Shown here piece after piece: positions 11,661-24,200 of a stretch of 64,000 nt of DNA. A model generated the notes under the pieces. That model was not told the DNA's origin and ran no database searches. It saw nothing but the letters and a program-made list of their open reading frames with translations. Source of the DNA: Phorcus lineatus. Taxonomy: Eukaryota; Mollusca; Gastropoda; Trochida; Trochidae. How positions within the stretch are numbered: position 1 is the first letter of the stretch; every line of letters starts with the position of its first letter. A program made the position numbers and the translations under genes. The stretch is from the NCBI GenBank assembly GCA_921293015.1, contig OV121091.1:29868839-29932838 (forward strand). The letters run 5' to 3'.

Positions 11661-11684
11661 CTATGCGTTTCTTTTTTTGGATAG
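11661..11684 (-). repeat. Right terminal inverted repeat of the Tc1-like element
   Basis: Read on the minus strand it is CTATCC, an A-rich run, then AACGCATAG, matching the left end with three substitutions. It is followed by the TA target duplication. Confidence 0.92.
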
Positions 11685-11686
11685 TA

Positions 11687-14600
11687 TATAATATATCTAC
11701 TCGTATATAACATCTAAACATGGTAAGACAGGGTTGGGTCTGCAAGGGGACAAGAAATGATTAGACAGATTTCCGGGCTCAGTTAAGCTTAACGAATTTA
11801 GTCGACCAAACTCAGTTTCAACTTCCAGTTCGCTTGCAGACCTTTCTCTGTCATACTTATATGTTATATAAATAGGTGTGAATGCTGACATGTATAAATA
11901 GACTATGGTGCCTGTGGTTCATGACAAAAACTACAAACGTAAGTATAAAATGAGACAAAAATGACAGAGAAGTGAACAATGAGAATTTTTTACAGGCGAC
12001 GGTCGACGGGCAATGTCGTAAGCCAATCTGGCCTCAAATAATTTGATTCTTATTAAAAGGTCATAGAAAGGTGTTCGCACGCGAATTCTGTTGACTCTTT
12101 TAAGAGCCACAGGTCGGGTTTCCTTTATCAATTTATTATTCAGCTGCTTTGATTTTAAAGGTTTTTCCGGGCTTGGCTAGATATCACAAGGGTATGAAAT
12201 TTACTATTAATAATTGACATCATTCTCTCTCCATAGAAGCTCTGTCAAACAGTTAGACATTCAGAGCAGTTGTTTCAAATTTTGCCCTTTTTCTGTTTCC
12301 CTAGCCGTTGAGAAGGTTGGAGTTCAAACACAAAAAGACTTGCGTAGTCTCTAACGGATTGGAGATAATGCATTGAATAAGCTATGGGGTTACATAAAGT
12401 TTCAGATCTGTAGATCATTTGATCCTTCAGGTCTGATGTACTAACTTCTTATAGTAAGACCCAAGATCTTATCCTAAGATAAAAGCTATAAAATTAAGAA
12501 CATATAATTAGATCAAAATCAGAAATATAAAGTTTTATCTTCGAAACTCTCAGCATTTGGTGATAAAATTTGAAAGCTTAGAAAACTTCTGCAGTTGAAA
12601 AATAAACGTCATTGGAAATATATATCAAAAGCAAACAACAAACTATTCATAGGGTTTTGGGTTAAGAGTCCCGAATAACTCGTCTATGTTGCTTTATTGA
12701 ACAGTACTCTTTATTTTTCTGCTACAATAGGATAACAAATCATCGTGACTTATCTTACCAGAAAACCATAAGAGCTAACTGGGAGAGCTCCAAAATAATC
12801 ATATCTATCTATACTTATCAACCAAAGCGCTGCCAACTTCAACAAAAATGCATAAGAAGGAGCACTCAATACCTGTGAGCAGTTACACAGACACTGAACA
12901 AGTGTTAACAAGTTCTCAGCGAACAGTATTTACATTGTATATATCTATGCCAGCTATGAGTAGCAGTTTATTCATATGTGATTCCAGATACCCAAAATAA
13001 GATTTTAACGAGACCGCCGAGAACAAATGAGTCCTGGTTATCGGGCTTTCGTTGTATAAGAATGTTGTAATAAAACCTAGAGCCATGGTCTTTGCAGCTC
13101 GTCATGTACAGCATGATTTATTTCGCTTAGGTTGAAGACGTAAACGACAGATCAAGACATCGTCTATATGGTCTCTATCGTAGGTAAGACATCAACAAAG
13201 TTACCAACGTAAAAGTTTCATTGATGAAGGCATGTTTACATATTTCAGTAAGTTAGGCCTTTGATTTCTAAGTAATATAAGTAAAAAGAGCTTCTACGGT
13301 ACTAACCTTTTGCCTTTATTACAGACTCGTACAATTAAGCTAAATAAACACCCCTTAAAACAGAACTCCCCTGAAAGAAACTAGCCCATCAAACAACGTC
13401 CTTTACCTACTCCCCACTACCTCACTAACCCTCTCTCAACTGTGGCTGTCCCCTGCTCCCTCACTCCTCTTTCCAACGCTCTTGACTCAGTGTGTTATAG
13501 GCACGTCTGTGAAACAATACACGGTTCAATAAACGATGAAATGTTGCTTAATGATTATAACTACGCTAGGTGACACAATAAGGTCGATGTTTGGTTCATT
13601 GTAAAAAAGTTAGATTAGTACATGAGAAAAATACTGTTATAATAAGTTTTAAAATTCTTCATGATAAAGAAATGAAATTCGGTTTATTTGAAGGTTTATG
13701 AACATAGCTGGTACAATGGAGTCGGTATCATACAAGATAAATGTTATTCTGAAAAGTTTAGCTTTCTAAACCAGCTGGATTTGATTTTGCTGGACCAAGC
13801 CCTACCACGACCACATTGTGGGGATTAAAATGTACGCATCTTAAACCGCGTTGTGGGGATTTAAATTTAAACATCTTAAACCGCGTTTACATGCATGTTT
13901 ACATGCATCGTTTACCACCGGGGGTAAAATATCTCCTGGGGCAAATCTGTCTCCAAGGGGCAAATTTAGTCATGTAAAAGGTACATAGAGGGGTAAAAGT
14001 TTTCCTCCTGTGAGGATTTTGAGGCAATTTTTGCCGTAGATAAATAGGCTTCAGGCCACGAATGGACATCTTTTTCTCAAGTCATTAATTGTTCGGTTAA
14101 AAGCTGAGAATTAACTATATCTTATGACAACGTTGTTGTTGATTTAATAACCACTGAGCAAGGGATATGTTTAATGGATTCCAACTTCTTTATGGCATAA
14201 GAAAGGTGAAGTTTCGGTATAGATCCTCATACCGTTATCGAACATTATGTATTATAATGTGTATGCTTGATAATGGTATATTGATCTATAACTACAACAA
14301 AGAATTTGGAATCCATAAAACCTGTCCTTTGCTTCGTATCACAACTTATAAAATGCATATCAAAGAAGTTAGAGTAAACACTGTCTCGCTTATATAAATA
14401 AGAGCTGGCAAATTGCACTCTTCTTAAAGAGCTGATTCGGTGACTGCATGGATCTGAGGGAAACACATCCATATCTTATGATTGCAGCCAACTCGTGTAA
14501 ATTGTCACACAAGTTGCACGGGGCCACTAAAACTAAAGGAGGTATACTGCTGGTAACTACACATCTTCATCAATACATCAAAACGTCTCCATCACCTGAG

Positions 14601-14770
14601 AATTCATCCTGTAGGTTAACTATAGTTGTTCCTCTGTCAGAGCTGCTCTGGTGCTTTTTGGTTTCCTCAACCATGGTACATAGGTAGATTTAAGGTGTTT
14701 CCAATTTATGGTCAAACTGTCTATTCAGTTTTTAACAGTACATTACAGGCATCACCAAAAGCAGTCAAAG
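11687..14770. other. Non-coding stretch
   Basis: I see no gene. The only clear structure is a small tandem duplication at 13816-13885, listed separately. The segment 13900-14040 after it is unusual in having several short runs such as ggggtaaaa and ggggcaaat, suggesting a worn repeat. Confidence 0.45.
13816..13885. repeat. 35-bp tandem duplication
   Basis: Two adjacent 35-bp units, each starting ttgtggggatt and ending atcttaaaccgcg, with a few internal substitutions. The sequence after the second copy carries tttacatgcatg and tttacatgcatc, another short repetition. Confidence 0.85.
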
Positions 14771-14779
14771 TTTAAAAAC

Positions 14780-15580
14780 ACCCGTGCTTCGTACACTCAA
14801 CCATACCCGCCTATGCAGACACCTGAGTACATGTATACAGATAGCTTGCATGATAATGGAAATAAATCCCTTACTATTCATATAAAGAGAGGCATTGCTT
14901 TAAGACAAATTGGAAATGTGTGTTGCAAATATAAATTCCATTTCATTTTCAATCCGGCTATCCCCTCCAGTGTACTTGACATATATGAGCGTAGACTGCA
15001 TTACACACCTCCTGCGGCCGAGTTTGGACTTTGTGTTCTCAAAATAACTGTCAATGATGCGATATTTGTAATATCCTTTCGTAGCCGGAAAATATGCTGC
15101 AACGATTACTTTAAACTAAGAAATTTGAGAATTCTGGAACGTTTATAAACGTTAGAACATCTGAAGGCTTCTCTCAATCTAGCACCATCAAATGCATGTA
15201 CTGTAACTTCCCACCAGCATTGACTTCCCTCTACCATTCGCTTTGCTTTCAGTGTATTGTAGATGCCAATTAAAGTCCTATAAAGTTAAGATGGCAAAGA
15301 TCTGTTTCTCCTCCTTTTGTTTGAGACTAGTACTTTCTAAATCCAGCTTGGGAATCTGGAATCAAATCTTTCATATTTCACCATTGTGAAAGCCTATTCT
15401 TAATAATGAAAACAAATGTCTTACCAACAACCCTTGTTAGAGAAATACCCCTATGACTATTAGAATAATGTATATCGTCATTCTTAACCAGTTGAACAAT
15501 TATCGACCTAGCCAATACAGAAGGAAAATGTCTCTTATCAAAAATTCGATAAAATCTACTTACAATTGAAGCTTTCATTT
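14780..15580 (-). mobile_element. LINE reverse transcriptase fragment, decayed
   Basis: The segment 15270-15580 reads on the minus strand as the early part of a non-LTR reverse transcriptase: FDKRHFPSVLARSIIV, then HRGISLTRVVGKTF, NRLSQW, and after a stop the QAGFRK motif. These are the fingers-region motifs of CR1/RTE-like LINEs (fP..W, NYRGISL, QxGFRKG). Frames between 14780 and 15150 contain weaker resemblance to the later thumb region, with an AMPLF block followed by a YG-VYEAR block where LINEs have KA....YGxEVWG. That extension is less certain. Several stops interrupt the frame and the distance between motifs is shorter than normal, so the copy is a truncated relic. Confidence 0.65.
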
Positions 15581-15583
15581 ATT

Positions 15584-18064
15584 CTGTTAAAGGAAATTCC
15601 ACAACAGGCTTATAAACATTACTGATCACACAATTTGTCACGTCAATCGTCACACTGTATTGATATAACGTTACCTTATACATGCACATCATGCATGATA
15701 TTGTCCTTAAAAAACAAATCCCTGAAATGACAAAATTGTTATGTTTGCGATATGTTTGATATAGGCCTGGAACCGCGGTGAAGGGAGCGAATATTTGGCT
15801 AAAATGGCCTTGGACTATGCCGGGTACTAGTAAGTCGTGATAGCCTTGAAAATTGAACCCCACGTTTGAAAGCCTTACATTAACTTTATACTTATTATAT
15901 CTTATATACTAAACCTTCTAAGAGCGTTCCTTTTTGCTTATCTAGATAAAATACAATCCTTATTGAATTTAGGTTTGCAATTTGGACCACGTTGTCCACA
16001 CATCTTCCTTATACAAGATGCCTAATCTAACATACATTGAGTGATGTTATCTATACGATCTTCAAGAGAAGTATCCAGTGTAGAAAATAAAGTACATCGT
16101 TCTGATAATAATAATGAATATAGAATGAATAACCCTACTTTAAACATAAGACTGGAAGACCATTTGAGTCAATAATTTCGTGACAATGTGATTGAAACAT
16201 ATACCTCTTAAGCCGAAAACATTGATATGGTAAACCAGGTAGCTTAATGATATCATTGCAATGCAAAGCTTGATGAATAAGTCTTTTTTTAAACGGGATA
16301 CATTGGGTTGATGATTATGTTGTACGAGACGTTAATCATCCATCTCTATTGAGCAACATTTGAACCGTTGTCAAACTTGGGTCATATCATGATCGCTTAT
16401 CACAAGATTTACAGTAACTGACACAGTCTGTATCAGGTCATCTCGCGTTTTGTTCAGGTTTGTGCCAAAAAGCGAACATCTATTTTAGCTGTTTCCTTTT
16501 TATCATCACATAGCTAGTGTTCCTGTGCACTTACGTCCTATCTGATGGTCCATGCACCTGTGCATACGTTTATTGATTCATTTTGTACTTAGATATTTCA
16601 GTATTCGAGTATTGGAGGGGAAAGTTTCGGTTGTAAATAGAAGTTTATAAAACTTTGCAGTTTCAATCCTCTGGAGAATTATGAAGTAATTTGTATAGAC
16701 GTATTTCATCCTTGTGGTAAGAAACGCTGGATGAGTGCGAGTCGATTCCTTCATAAGACTGTTTACTTATATTTAAGGAAAATGTTCATCGAAACAGGTT
16801 TTAGGGACGCGTGTAATATCATGATTTAGGCGATTAGTAAACCTTCACTTAAAATCCAATGACGACGGAAACCGATATACGGTTTTTTAAATTGTGATTC
16901 GAGGAAAACGGTTAAAAAGTGTCTAATAAAGTATAACTTATATCTTATCGAAAATGCAAGAGTGTTTGCGGACGCATGGGTGAAGGACGTATTGCAATGC
17001 AAAAACACAATCGAATGCTTTAGATCTGATTTGGAATGCCTCCGTTTGTCACGAAATCGGCCCTTTTTATCAGCACAACACATCATGTCTCACTGAATTT
17101 TTTTGAAAACCCCAAATTATTTCACCTTATATGGTCATTGAAAACGATATGCTTTTGCTAAAAGGTTTCTTCAATGAAATATTCAAACTAGACAATTGCC
17201 AAAAATAGTTTAAAACCAGCATGCTATTATTAACAAGCTTGTATTGTCGTAGTCAGTTATAGACATTGGAAATTTGAACACAGCCGTTATATAGAGGTGG
17301 AATAAAGTAGAATACAGGCTACGTGTGTTAAAAGCGCCAACAGCACGTGAGTGTTATCAACAATCTGTAGTACAAGCACGTATGCGATAAGAGGAAACAC
17401 GCTTAAATCCTGTGCTTGAAGACTGAATTTATTGTGCATTGCCATGGAGATAGAAGAGTGAACTCGTACGCGTTGGACGTCCTCTAACAAGTCCAGATAC
17501 AATGAAGTGTGTTCAGTTAAGTAAAGGCTATGGTTTTAACTTATAGAATATGACATAACTTATGACATATAATCATTGGCAAAGAATTCAAACGATTTCG
17601 AAATTAGTAAATGCTACAATTTGAATGGTAATGTGTTTCGGTATGTCCTGCCAGATGAATGCTAATCCGCTATCCGTTACCAGATAGAGAGTATTTCGCT
17701 GTAATTGTACATGATCAGTTGAAAGTATGAGTTAATCAATAAAAAGGAATGCATTTGTTTCAAACAATGTGAACAATAACCATGCAAGTACTGTTGCATA
17801 ACCACCAATGTCACCATGACATTTCAAACGACAGGGAGAGAGATAAACGTATACAAATTTGATGTTTATATACTTTACAGCAAGACTATAACTTAAAATC
17901 GATGCTATTTAACACACGCAATTAGATTTCTTTAAATTGGCAAACTTCCCAAAACTAGTTGAATCTGAGAGTTCAGAACGGAAGAAAGTTGAAACCAACA
18001 AAAACACAAACCAACTTAGAAATAGTCTTCAAAAAGTGAAATGAGGGATTCATAGCTCTCTTAC
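15584..18064. other. Non-coding stretch
   Basis: I find no exon, RNA gene or clear repeat. Open frames are short and lack domain resemblance. Confidence 0.45.
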
Positions 18065-18250
18065 CTTGAAACAGTCGTGTATGTATAAAGGACGTGCGCA
18101 GCGCTGAGGGTCAAACCGACAAACACTGGAACAAGTCATGTCTCGAGTCAGGCAGCATAAGCATGTAATACAAGCCCCAACTGACTCGACTTCCTAAACT
18201 GTCTAGCAGACAGCGCGACTACACGGACAGCGATCTCTTTCTCTCACTGT
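18065..18250 (-). other. Possible non-coding first exon (minus strand)
   Basis: The sequence at 18060-18260 is clearly less AT-rich than its surroundings and has several CpGs. On the minus strand it ends in a good donor (TTTCAAG then gtaagag, junction at 18065/18064). No long open frame runs into the donor, so if real it is 5' UTR. Its start is not defined. It could belong to the minus-strand ion-channel gene whose domain exon lies at 1691-1819; this link is inference from orientation only. Confidence 0.25.
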
Positions 18251-18259
18251 CTAACTCTG

Positions 18260-21200
18260 TCTCTGTCAGGCGATGAAAAAGCCTTTGTCGACTAATAAAC
18301 GAGTATTCTGATTCAAATGCAGCAGTACAGACGTAATGCAAGAAGGATGCAAGCAAGAGTGCGATAACTATGTAAACTTCTCATATCTAGTTGCTGTTTC
18401 TTTGGGAACGGAGTACTCTTAGCTCGAGACAGTGGTTTTAAGCATGAGCTTCTTCTCAGCCATTCTACTTTACCGGTAAAGGATTCCCCGTGGTAGGATA
18501 ATAATACCACTTGAAGTGAAAACCTGAGAAAATTGCTACCTACATCTACTTCCATAAATTGAACAAACGTCTCTGGCGCAACAGAACTTGCATTCATGAA
18601 TACTTATTAACTATTTCATCTAAGGATGTGGTTGAATCTAATCGTTTTTGGTCCAAAGGGTAATCCAGAACCTAAATAACAGTCATCCCTAGTATTAGTA
18701 AATTGCATGGAACTTAGTTTCTGTCTGCATGAAGGTCTCCAAGTACCAGGGACGAAGCTAAATTCAATAATACTGCACTTCATTTCTCCCCAGGGAAAAA
18801 CGATAACACATTCAATGCGCATGTTTTGTAAATAATCCTGTTATAACAGGGTGCAACAGCTTATATTAAACCAACTAAATTTACACAGAAATAATATTAA
18901 CCTTTTACTTAAGCATCAACGTTTGTATGTTAATTGAGACTGATTTAATTACTAATTGGGTATCTACAAATACGCCAAAATGGGTTGATCACACCATGTC
19001 TGTCCTAGGGAGCATCATGCTCTCAAGCATTGACACTTTAAGGTCACACCTTATTTAAACTGTTGAAGAATGGAAGAATAGATTGTGTTATCCATACTTA
19101 CATTAATTGAGAAAATTTGGGCGTTCTCAATGTTTATCGTAGTGTAAGTACATGTATATACTTTTCTGTATAAATAGATAAACACAGCATGCCCCTCTAA
19201 AGTCATTTCAAGTCGTTAACATATGTATAAAAACGGTATATTCAAGTCTATTCACTCACAAAGCATTTATTCAAGAGATTTGAAAAGATTGCTGCTGTTT
19301 GATATTTTGAAATAGCTTATCATAAATATAAAAAGGTAAATAATTTTGAAAACATCCAGTCATCCCTCCCAATAATGGGTACAGGGATTTTATTATAGAT
19401 GAATGATAATAGATGACTATCTTCACCTCTTTTCTTCATGTTTTCGTGAAAGTGCTATTGTCTCATGAGAGCTATGGATGAATAATGGCATCACAAAACA
19501 TAACAATCTACAAGCACAATGTAAAATCATGAGCTTCGTTCAGAGATCCTTGGATCAATATGCCCTTCCCACATGTGGATGTCTCTTCCCAAAGATCTTA
19601 TCATGTAGTCTAAAACCTATCTTTTAATCCCATCAGTTTCTATCATATAACGTATACAGCTACAAAACAAAAGTTTGTTTAATTGCAATCAAATATAGTG
19701 CAAATATAATGTAAGATGATGTTCATTTAAGTTTGACTTCTTCAAGCATCAATCATCAAAAAATTTCGTATTTTTTATGAGATGAAGAAAAAACATATTC
19801 CTATCAGATACTCAAACAAAATAAGCATAGTACTACAGGAACACATCTGGCAGGTTTTTTTTTGCAAACCTGGGGGTCAATATGCAAAAACTCAAATTTC
19901 TTAGTTATCTTATAAAATTCTAATTTTAAAACCTTGAAAAATGTTAACCCATGTTGTCTATTTTGACCACAATTATGTCTTAAGTGTTCAAATAATATTT
20001 TATTTCAGGAATAAGAAAATCTCAGTTTTCATTTTTTTACTGGAAATTATTGCTGCTATTCTTCATATCTGTCTCTTTTATATGAAGTGTTAAAAAACTA
20101 TCCCTTCATAAAATGTAAAAATCCCTATCCCTTCCTAAAATGAAAAAATGAAGTTTTGATTAAAAGTATTTTGCAATGAAATGGGGATAGAAAGGAATTC
20201 TTACGCAGTGAAACAAATTTTTTTGCAGCGAGTTATTGCCAACATCTCTGCTTATGGTTATTTTACTTTTGCAGCTAGAGTATACAGCAAACTTGAACAA
20301 GAATGCATTATAAATATGTAATATTGACTATAGTGTAGATGGTCAATTTGTGCTAGATGAAGACGACGCGTACGGCACTTCAATTATTTTGTTAACGAAC
20401 TTAAGCAACTATTTCATTGATTTCACCATTTGACTTTATTGGTAAAAATTGTTTTATAAATGACACACTTTTTAAAGTTATCTTTCAGTTTTTCGTTGAA
20501 AATAAGTACGTCGATGTGATTTAATAGACTCATGAAAAGAAACGATTACATTTAGAGCAAAAGCATGATTTCAATCAAAAGGAAGGTGAGAATTTATACG
20601 CTACGGACAAAGAGATAGCAACACGACCTTTTGTGATTTTACCAGAACCAGAATTAAGTTTTTAAGATTCCAGTTCTTGACTTTGCAATACCGCTGTAGG
20701 CGATTGCACAGTTGGATGTTTCACAGTTGGATGTTTCGCCAAAACGGAGGCGGCGCTACAGGCGCTAACCGTTAGGTTGAATATCCACGGTACCCGATAG
20801 GTTGGTCGGAATTTTGCCCAGAATAAGAATGTGTTGGGTCGCCTTAAAAAAGACGATGGCACAAATGATTAACCGGACTGTAACGATTTCGGGCTTGGGA
20901 AGTAACTCTTGGTCGCATAAATCACTGGCTCTGTTTGGTGGAACGGATCTGCAGGGACGGATCCAAAAGACAAGATAAGGGGCCTAATGTCGGGAAACTG
21001 CAGATTGATAGTCTACAGTTTCGATCCAAGCTATGTTTACGTTTCCATTTTCGCCACTCATGGCATGATGATAACCTTTTGAAAGTAAATACGAGCAACA
21101 ACATTTAAAACAAGTTTGTTGTTTTGAAAGTAATCCGTGCAACATACTTTCGCGCTTACTGTCACGTCAGTTGTGCCATACATGTTTTTGCGATCTTCAA

Positions 21201-24200
21201 CTGCTTCTCAACAACTTGTGTTTATCCATTTAGACACAGACAAATAATGACTGAAGAAATAATGGTTACATTTAGATACAGATAAAATATTATAAATATA
21301 CATTAAAATGTGTTATATTTTACAATTATATATTCTAAAGTAAAAAATGCAAATATGTTGATAGAATCATTACAATATGGTGACAACTTTCTTTTGATCT
21401 TCAGTATATCATAGTGCGATCTGTATTCATAGCTATTTAAGTAATATCTTTAAGTTTATTCAAAATTATAAACACACTCACCAGAAATACATGTAGAAGC
21501 AGTTAGAAACAACTGTCTCTTGGTTTTTGTTGCACGAGGATTATTTGTTAATGTTTTTTATGTTCTATATGCTGTGGTACACACACTAAACGATAAATCA
21601 ACCAGTTATGACAATGTCGATGTTCAATGTGAAGGTCGTCATGAACTCACCAAGAGTTTATAGAATTTACATGCTTGACAAAAACACTAAATAAGTAAGC
21701 TCAGGAGTCATGATACAAAATAGTGTCCATCATTACCACAAGAGTTTATAAATTCCCATGAAACTCGTATCTTATATTATATAGAAATAGCACCCTAACA
21801 ACATGAACTGTTTTTTGTAATTTGTGAAAAAATTATATAAGATATAATCAAGATTACTAAATTGCTACTAGCACACACATCTCAGGTCTACGCGTGTTCG
21901 TGCCAACAGGTGATGGACATACCGTATCATTTAAAAAATATAAGCATGATGCTTTCTACTATATTGCTGATCACAAGCTTTTGCTTCACATAAATATCAA
22001 AGGTGATGCTATCTTTCCTTAATAATGAAATAATTTCCATATGTTCTTTTATCATTTGTAACAGTTTAGTTTGATTTCAGGTAGCAATAACTGAACATCT
22101 ATTCTTACCCTCATTTAGGGAAGCAATGACTCATTAGAATCTGAGAGGCCCTTTAATTCTTAGAATCCTTATATTGACCTTTAACTGAAAAACATTAAAT
22201 CATGAGACCATGGAAAGTATTTTGAGACATTTTGGTGTATTAAAAGTCATCCATAAATCAATTCCATTATGTAAAACCATCCTGGCAGTACATAATAGTT
22301 CGTTTAAGGAACACGTTTACATCTAAGCAATGACAACATTACAATAGCTGCTAGTATATCTCTCCATGAAAGCAATTTCAAAGCATCTATGAACCTTTAC
22401 ATAATATATGAATGAGTGATTTCGCAATTACTACAATACCTTTACCAATTATACTATTACTCTATTCCTTATAATTTGTTAGACTATACACATGTATACA
22501 ATTGTTGCACTCAGTTTTTGATAGAATGCGACCAATGTTACGTATATAGACATCTTCCTCATCATGATAAAATACTTACATGTAAGCTTCAACTCTAGAA
22601 AAGAAATTTCAGATCAGACAAGTTAACTTTTATAGTTATTGTCTTTGTGATTTTTTTCTTATCCTTTTATGTTTGACATCATCTGTAAAACTTGTTTTAA
22701 TGATATCTAATCCATCACGTTAGAGAAACTGTTGTACAAGAATAATAAATTGATTTTTGCTGTATAATTATCAATGAGATATAAAGGAGAACAAGCTATT
22801 TATTGATAGCAACTTCCATTCCGGAGCTCTACTTCGTTTTGATAAATTGTTGTTTCGTTTTAATGGAATCTACAGAAGACTTTTTCTAATTTGACTTCGA
22901 AACTTCTAAAATGACCCTTTAAGAAATAAGATATTAACTGCAAAAATGATTTGAATTTGAATACATACATTTCATGAACGTTTTCTGTTAAAAAAATCAG
23001 GATATATTGTTTTGGGAGAAAAGTGTTTATCGACTCGTTTCAATACTTTCCCCTACTACTCTTTTAATCGAACTTAAGCCAGGGCTGGAGTGCAAATGTC
23101 TTTAATGATTTATCATATGAGGTCGAAGACTTGCATATGAAATAACAGATTCGTCAAATGCAATAACTGGTTGCAAAACATAGAATAATCAAAATTTGCT
23201 GGTCAATGTTTGTTTACTCAATATTTCAGCAATCAATTGTTTTCAGCATTCCAAAAACCTTTTAGAAAGTGCTCTGTTTGACTGCATATATTCAATCATA
23301 GATCCACACACTAACACTATCAAAATGACCTTTGTAATCTAGCCAATAAGAGACGAGGGTGGAAAGCATGACTTGGTATTCTAGATCTAAAAGCTCCTAG
23401 AATAGGTTACATGACTAAATGGGAATCAAAACTTTTTTATTTGAAATAAAATTACGAAAAACAAAACGAATGTTGACAATTAAATCGTTTTTTTCCAGAG
23501 TTGAAATATGATTCTGTATTTTTTTTTAGCTAAAAGTAACATTTCATATTCATGGGAGTCACAATCTCACTGTAGTCGAGTGGAAACTAAAATGTATCTC
23601 GCTGCGTTTCTGATATTGTCATTGCTCCATAGTACTAAAGAGTAGATTTAAGAATTTGGAAATTCTGAATAATAATTGATACTTTATAACATTTTGCTCC
23701 AAATGACATTCTAAGCAGAGAAGCCTTTTCAGTGACATTTTGACCAATGAATTGATTATGAGCAGAAACAACTATTGCTATCTGACAGGAGGCAATTCAT
23801 CGTTGTATGACATCATATATTTGATTTCGTCAAATGCTGTTAGATCAATGCATTGCATGTGATAGGCTTTGATTTTAACAAATGCAGAATGTGAAGTAGC
23901 TTTGTCAATGGTAATGTAAATATTGAACATCAGAAGATACTTGAGTAACATTTCCGAAATTCGCTTCATAAATACATGTTGCTACTATTGTTTTTCATTG
24001 CTTTTAAAATATCTCTTCAAAGATAATTATTTCCATGAAATGAATAGGAATACTAGATAACGATAAATGTCACGACAAGAAGTGAAAAGTGCTTTAGTAA
24101 AAGCTTTGACATGCTAGAAATCTGGTTATATTTTTAAAGATGTGCTCTTATGTGAAAATGTATTGCATATTTTCTAATTGGATTCATATTTTTATTATAT

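Larger units (their letters stand above)
10158..11684 (+). mobile_element. Tc1-like DNA transposon, 1527 bp, both ends present
   Basis: The ends are 24-bp inverted repeats (10158-10181 and 11661-11684) beginning CTATCC and ending ACGCATAG, with three mismatches. They are flanked by TA on both sides (10156-10157 and 11685-11686), the target duplication made by Tc1/mariner elements. Inside is one transposase gene in a single reading frame. The 24-bp ends and roughly 1.5-kb length suit a classic short-ended Tc1-like family of the kind common in molluscs and fish. With no net frameshift and only three stops, the copy is degraded but not ancient. Confidence 0.95.

Noticed and set aside
14708-15148. 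146-codon plus-strand open frame
   Set aside because: It lies antisense to the LINE fragment and shows no domain of its own; treated as a shadow.
20690-21000. GC-richer patch with a cagggacggatcc string resembling hAT termini; similar strings near 3505 and 43110
   Set aside because: No matching opposite end, no 8-bp target duplication and no transposase were found; the strings are too short to call elements.
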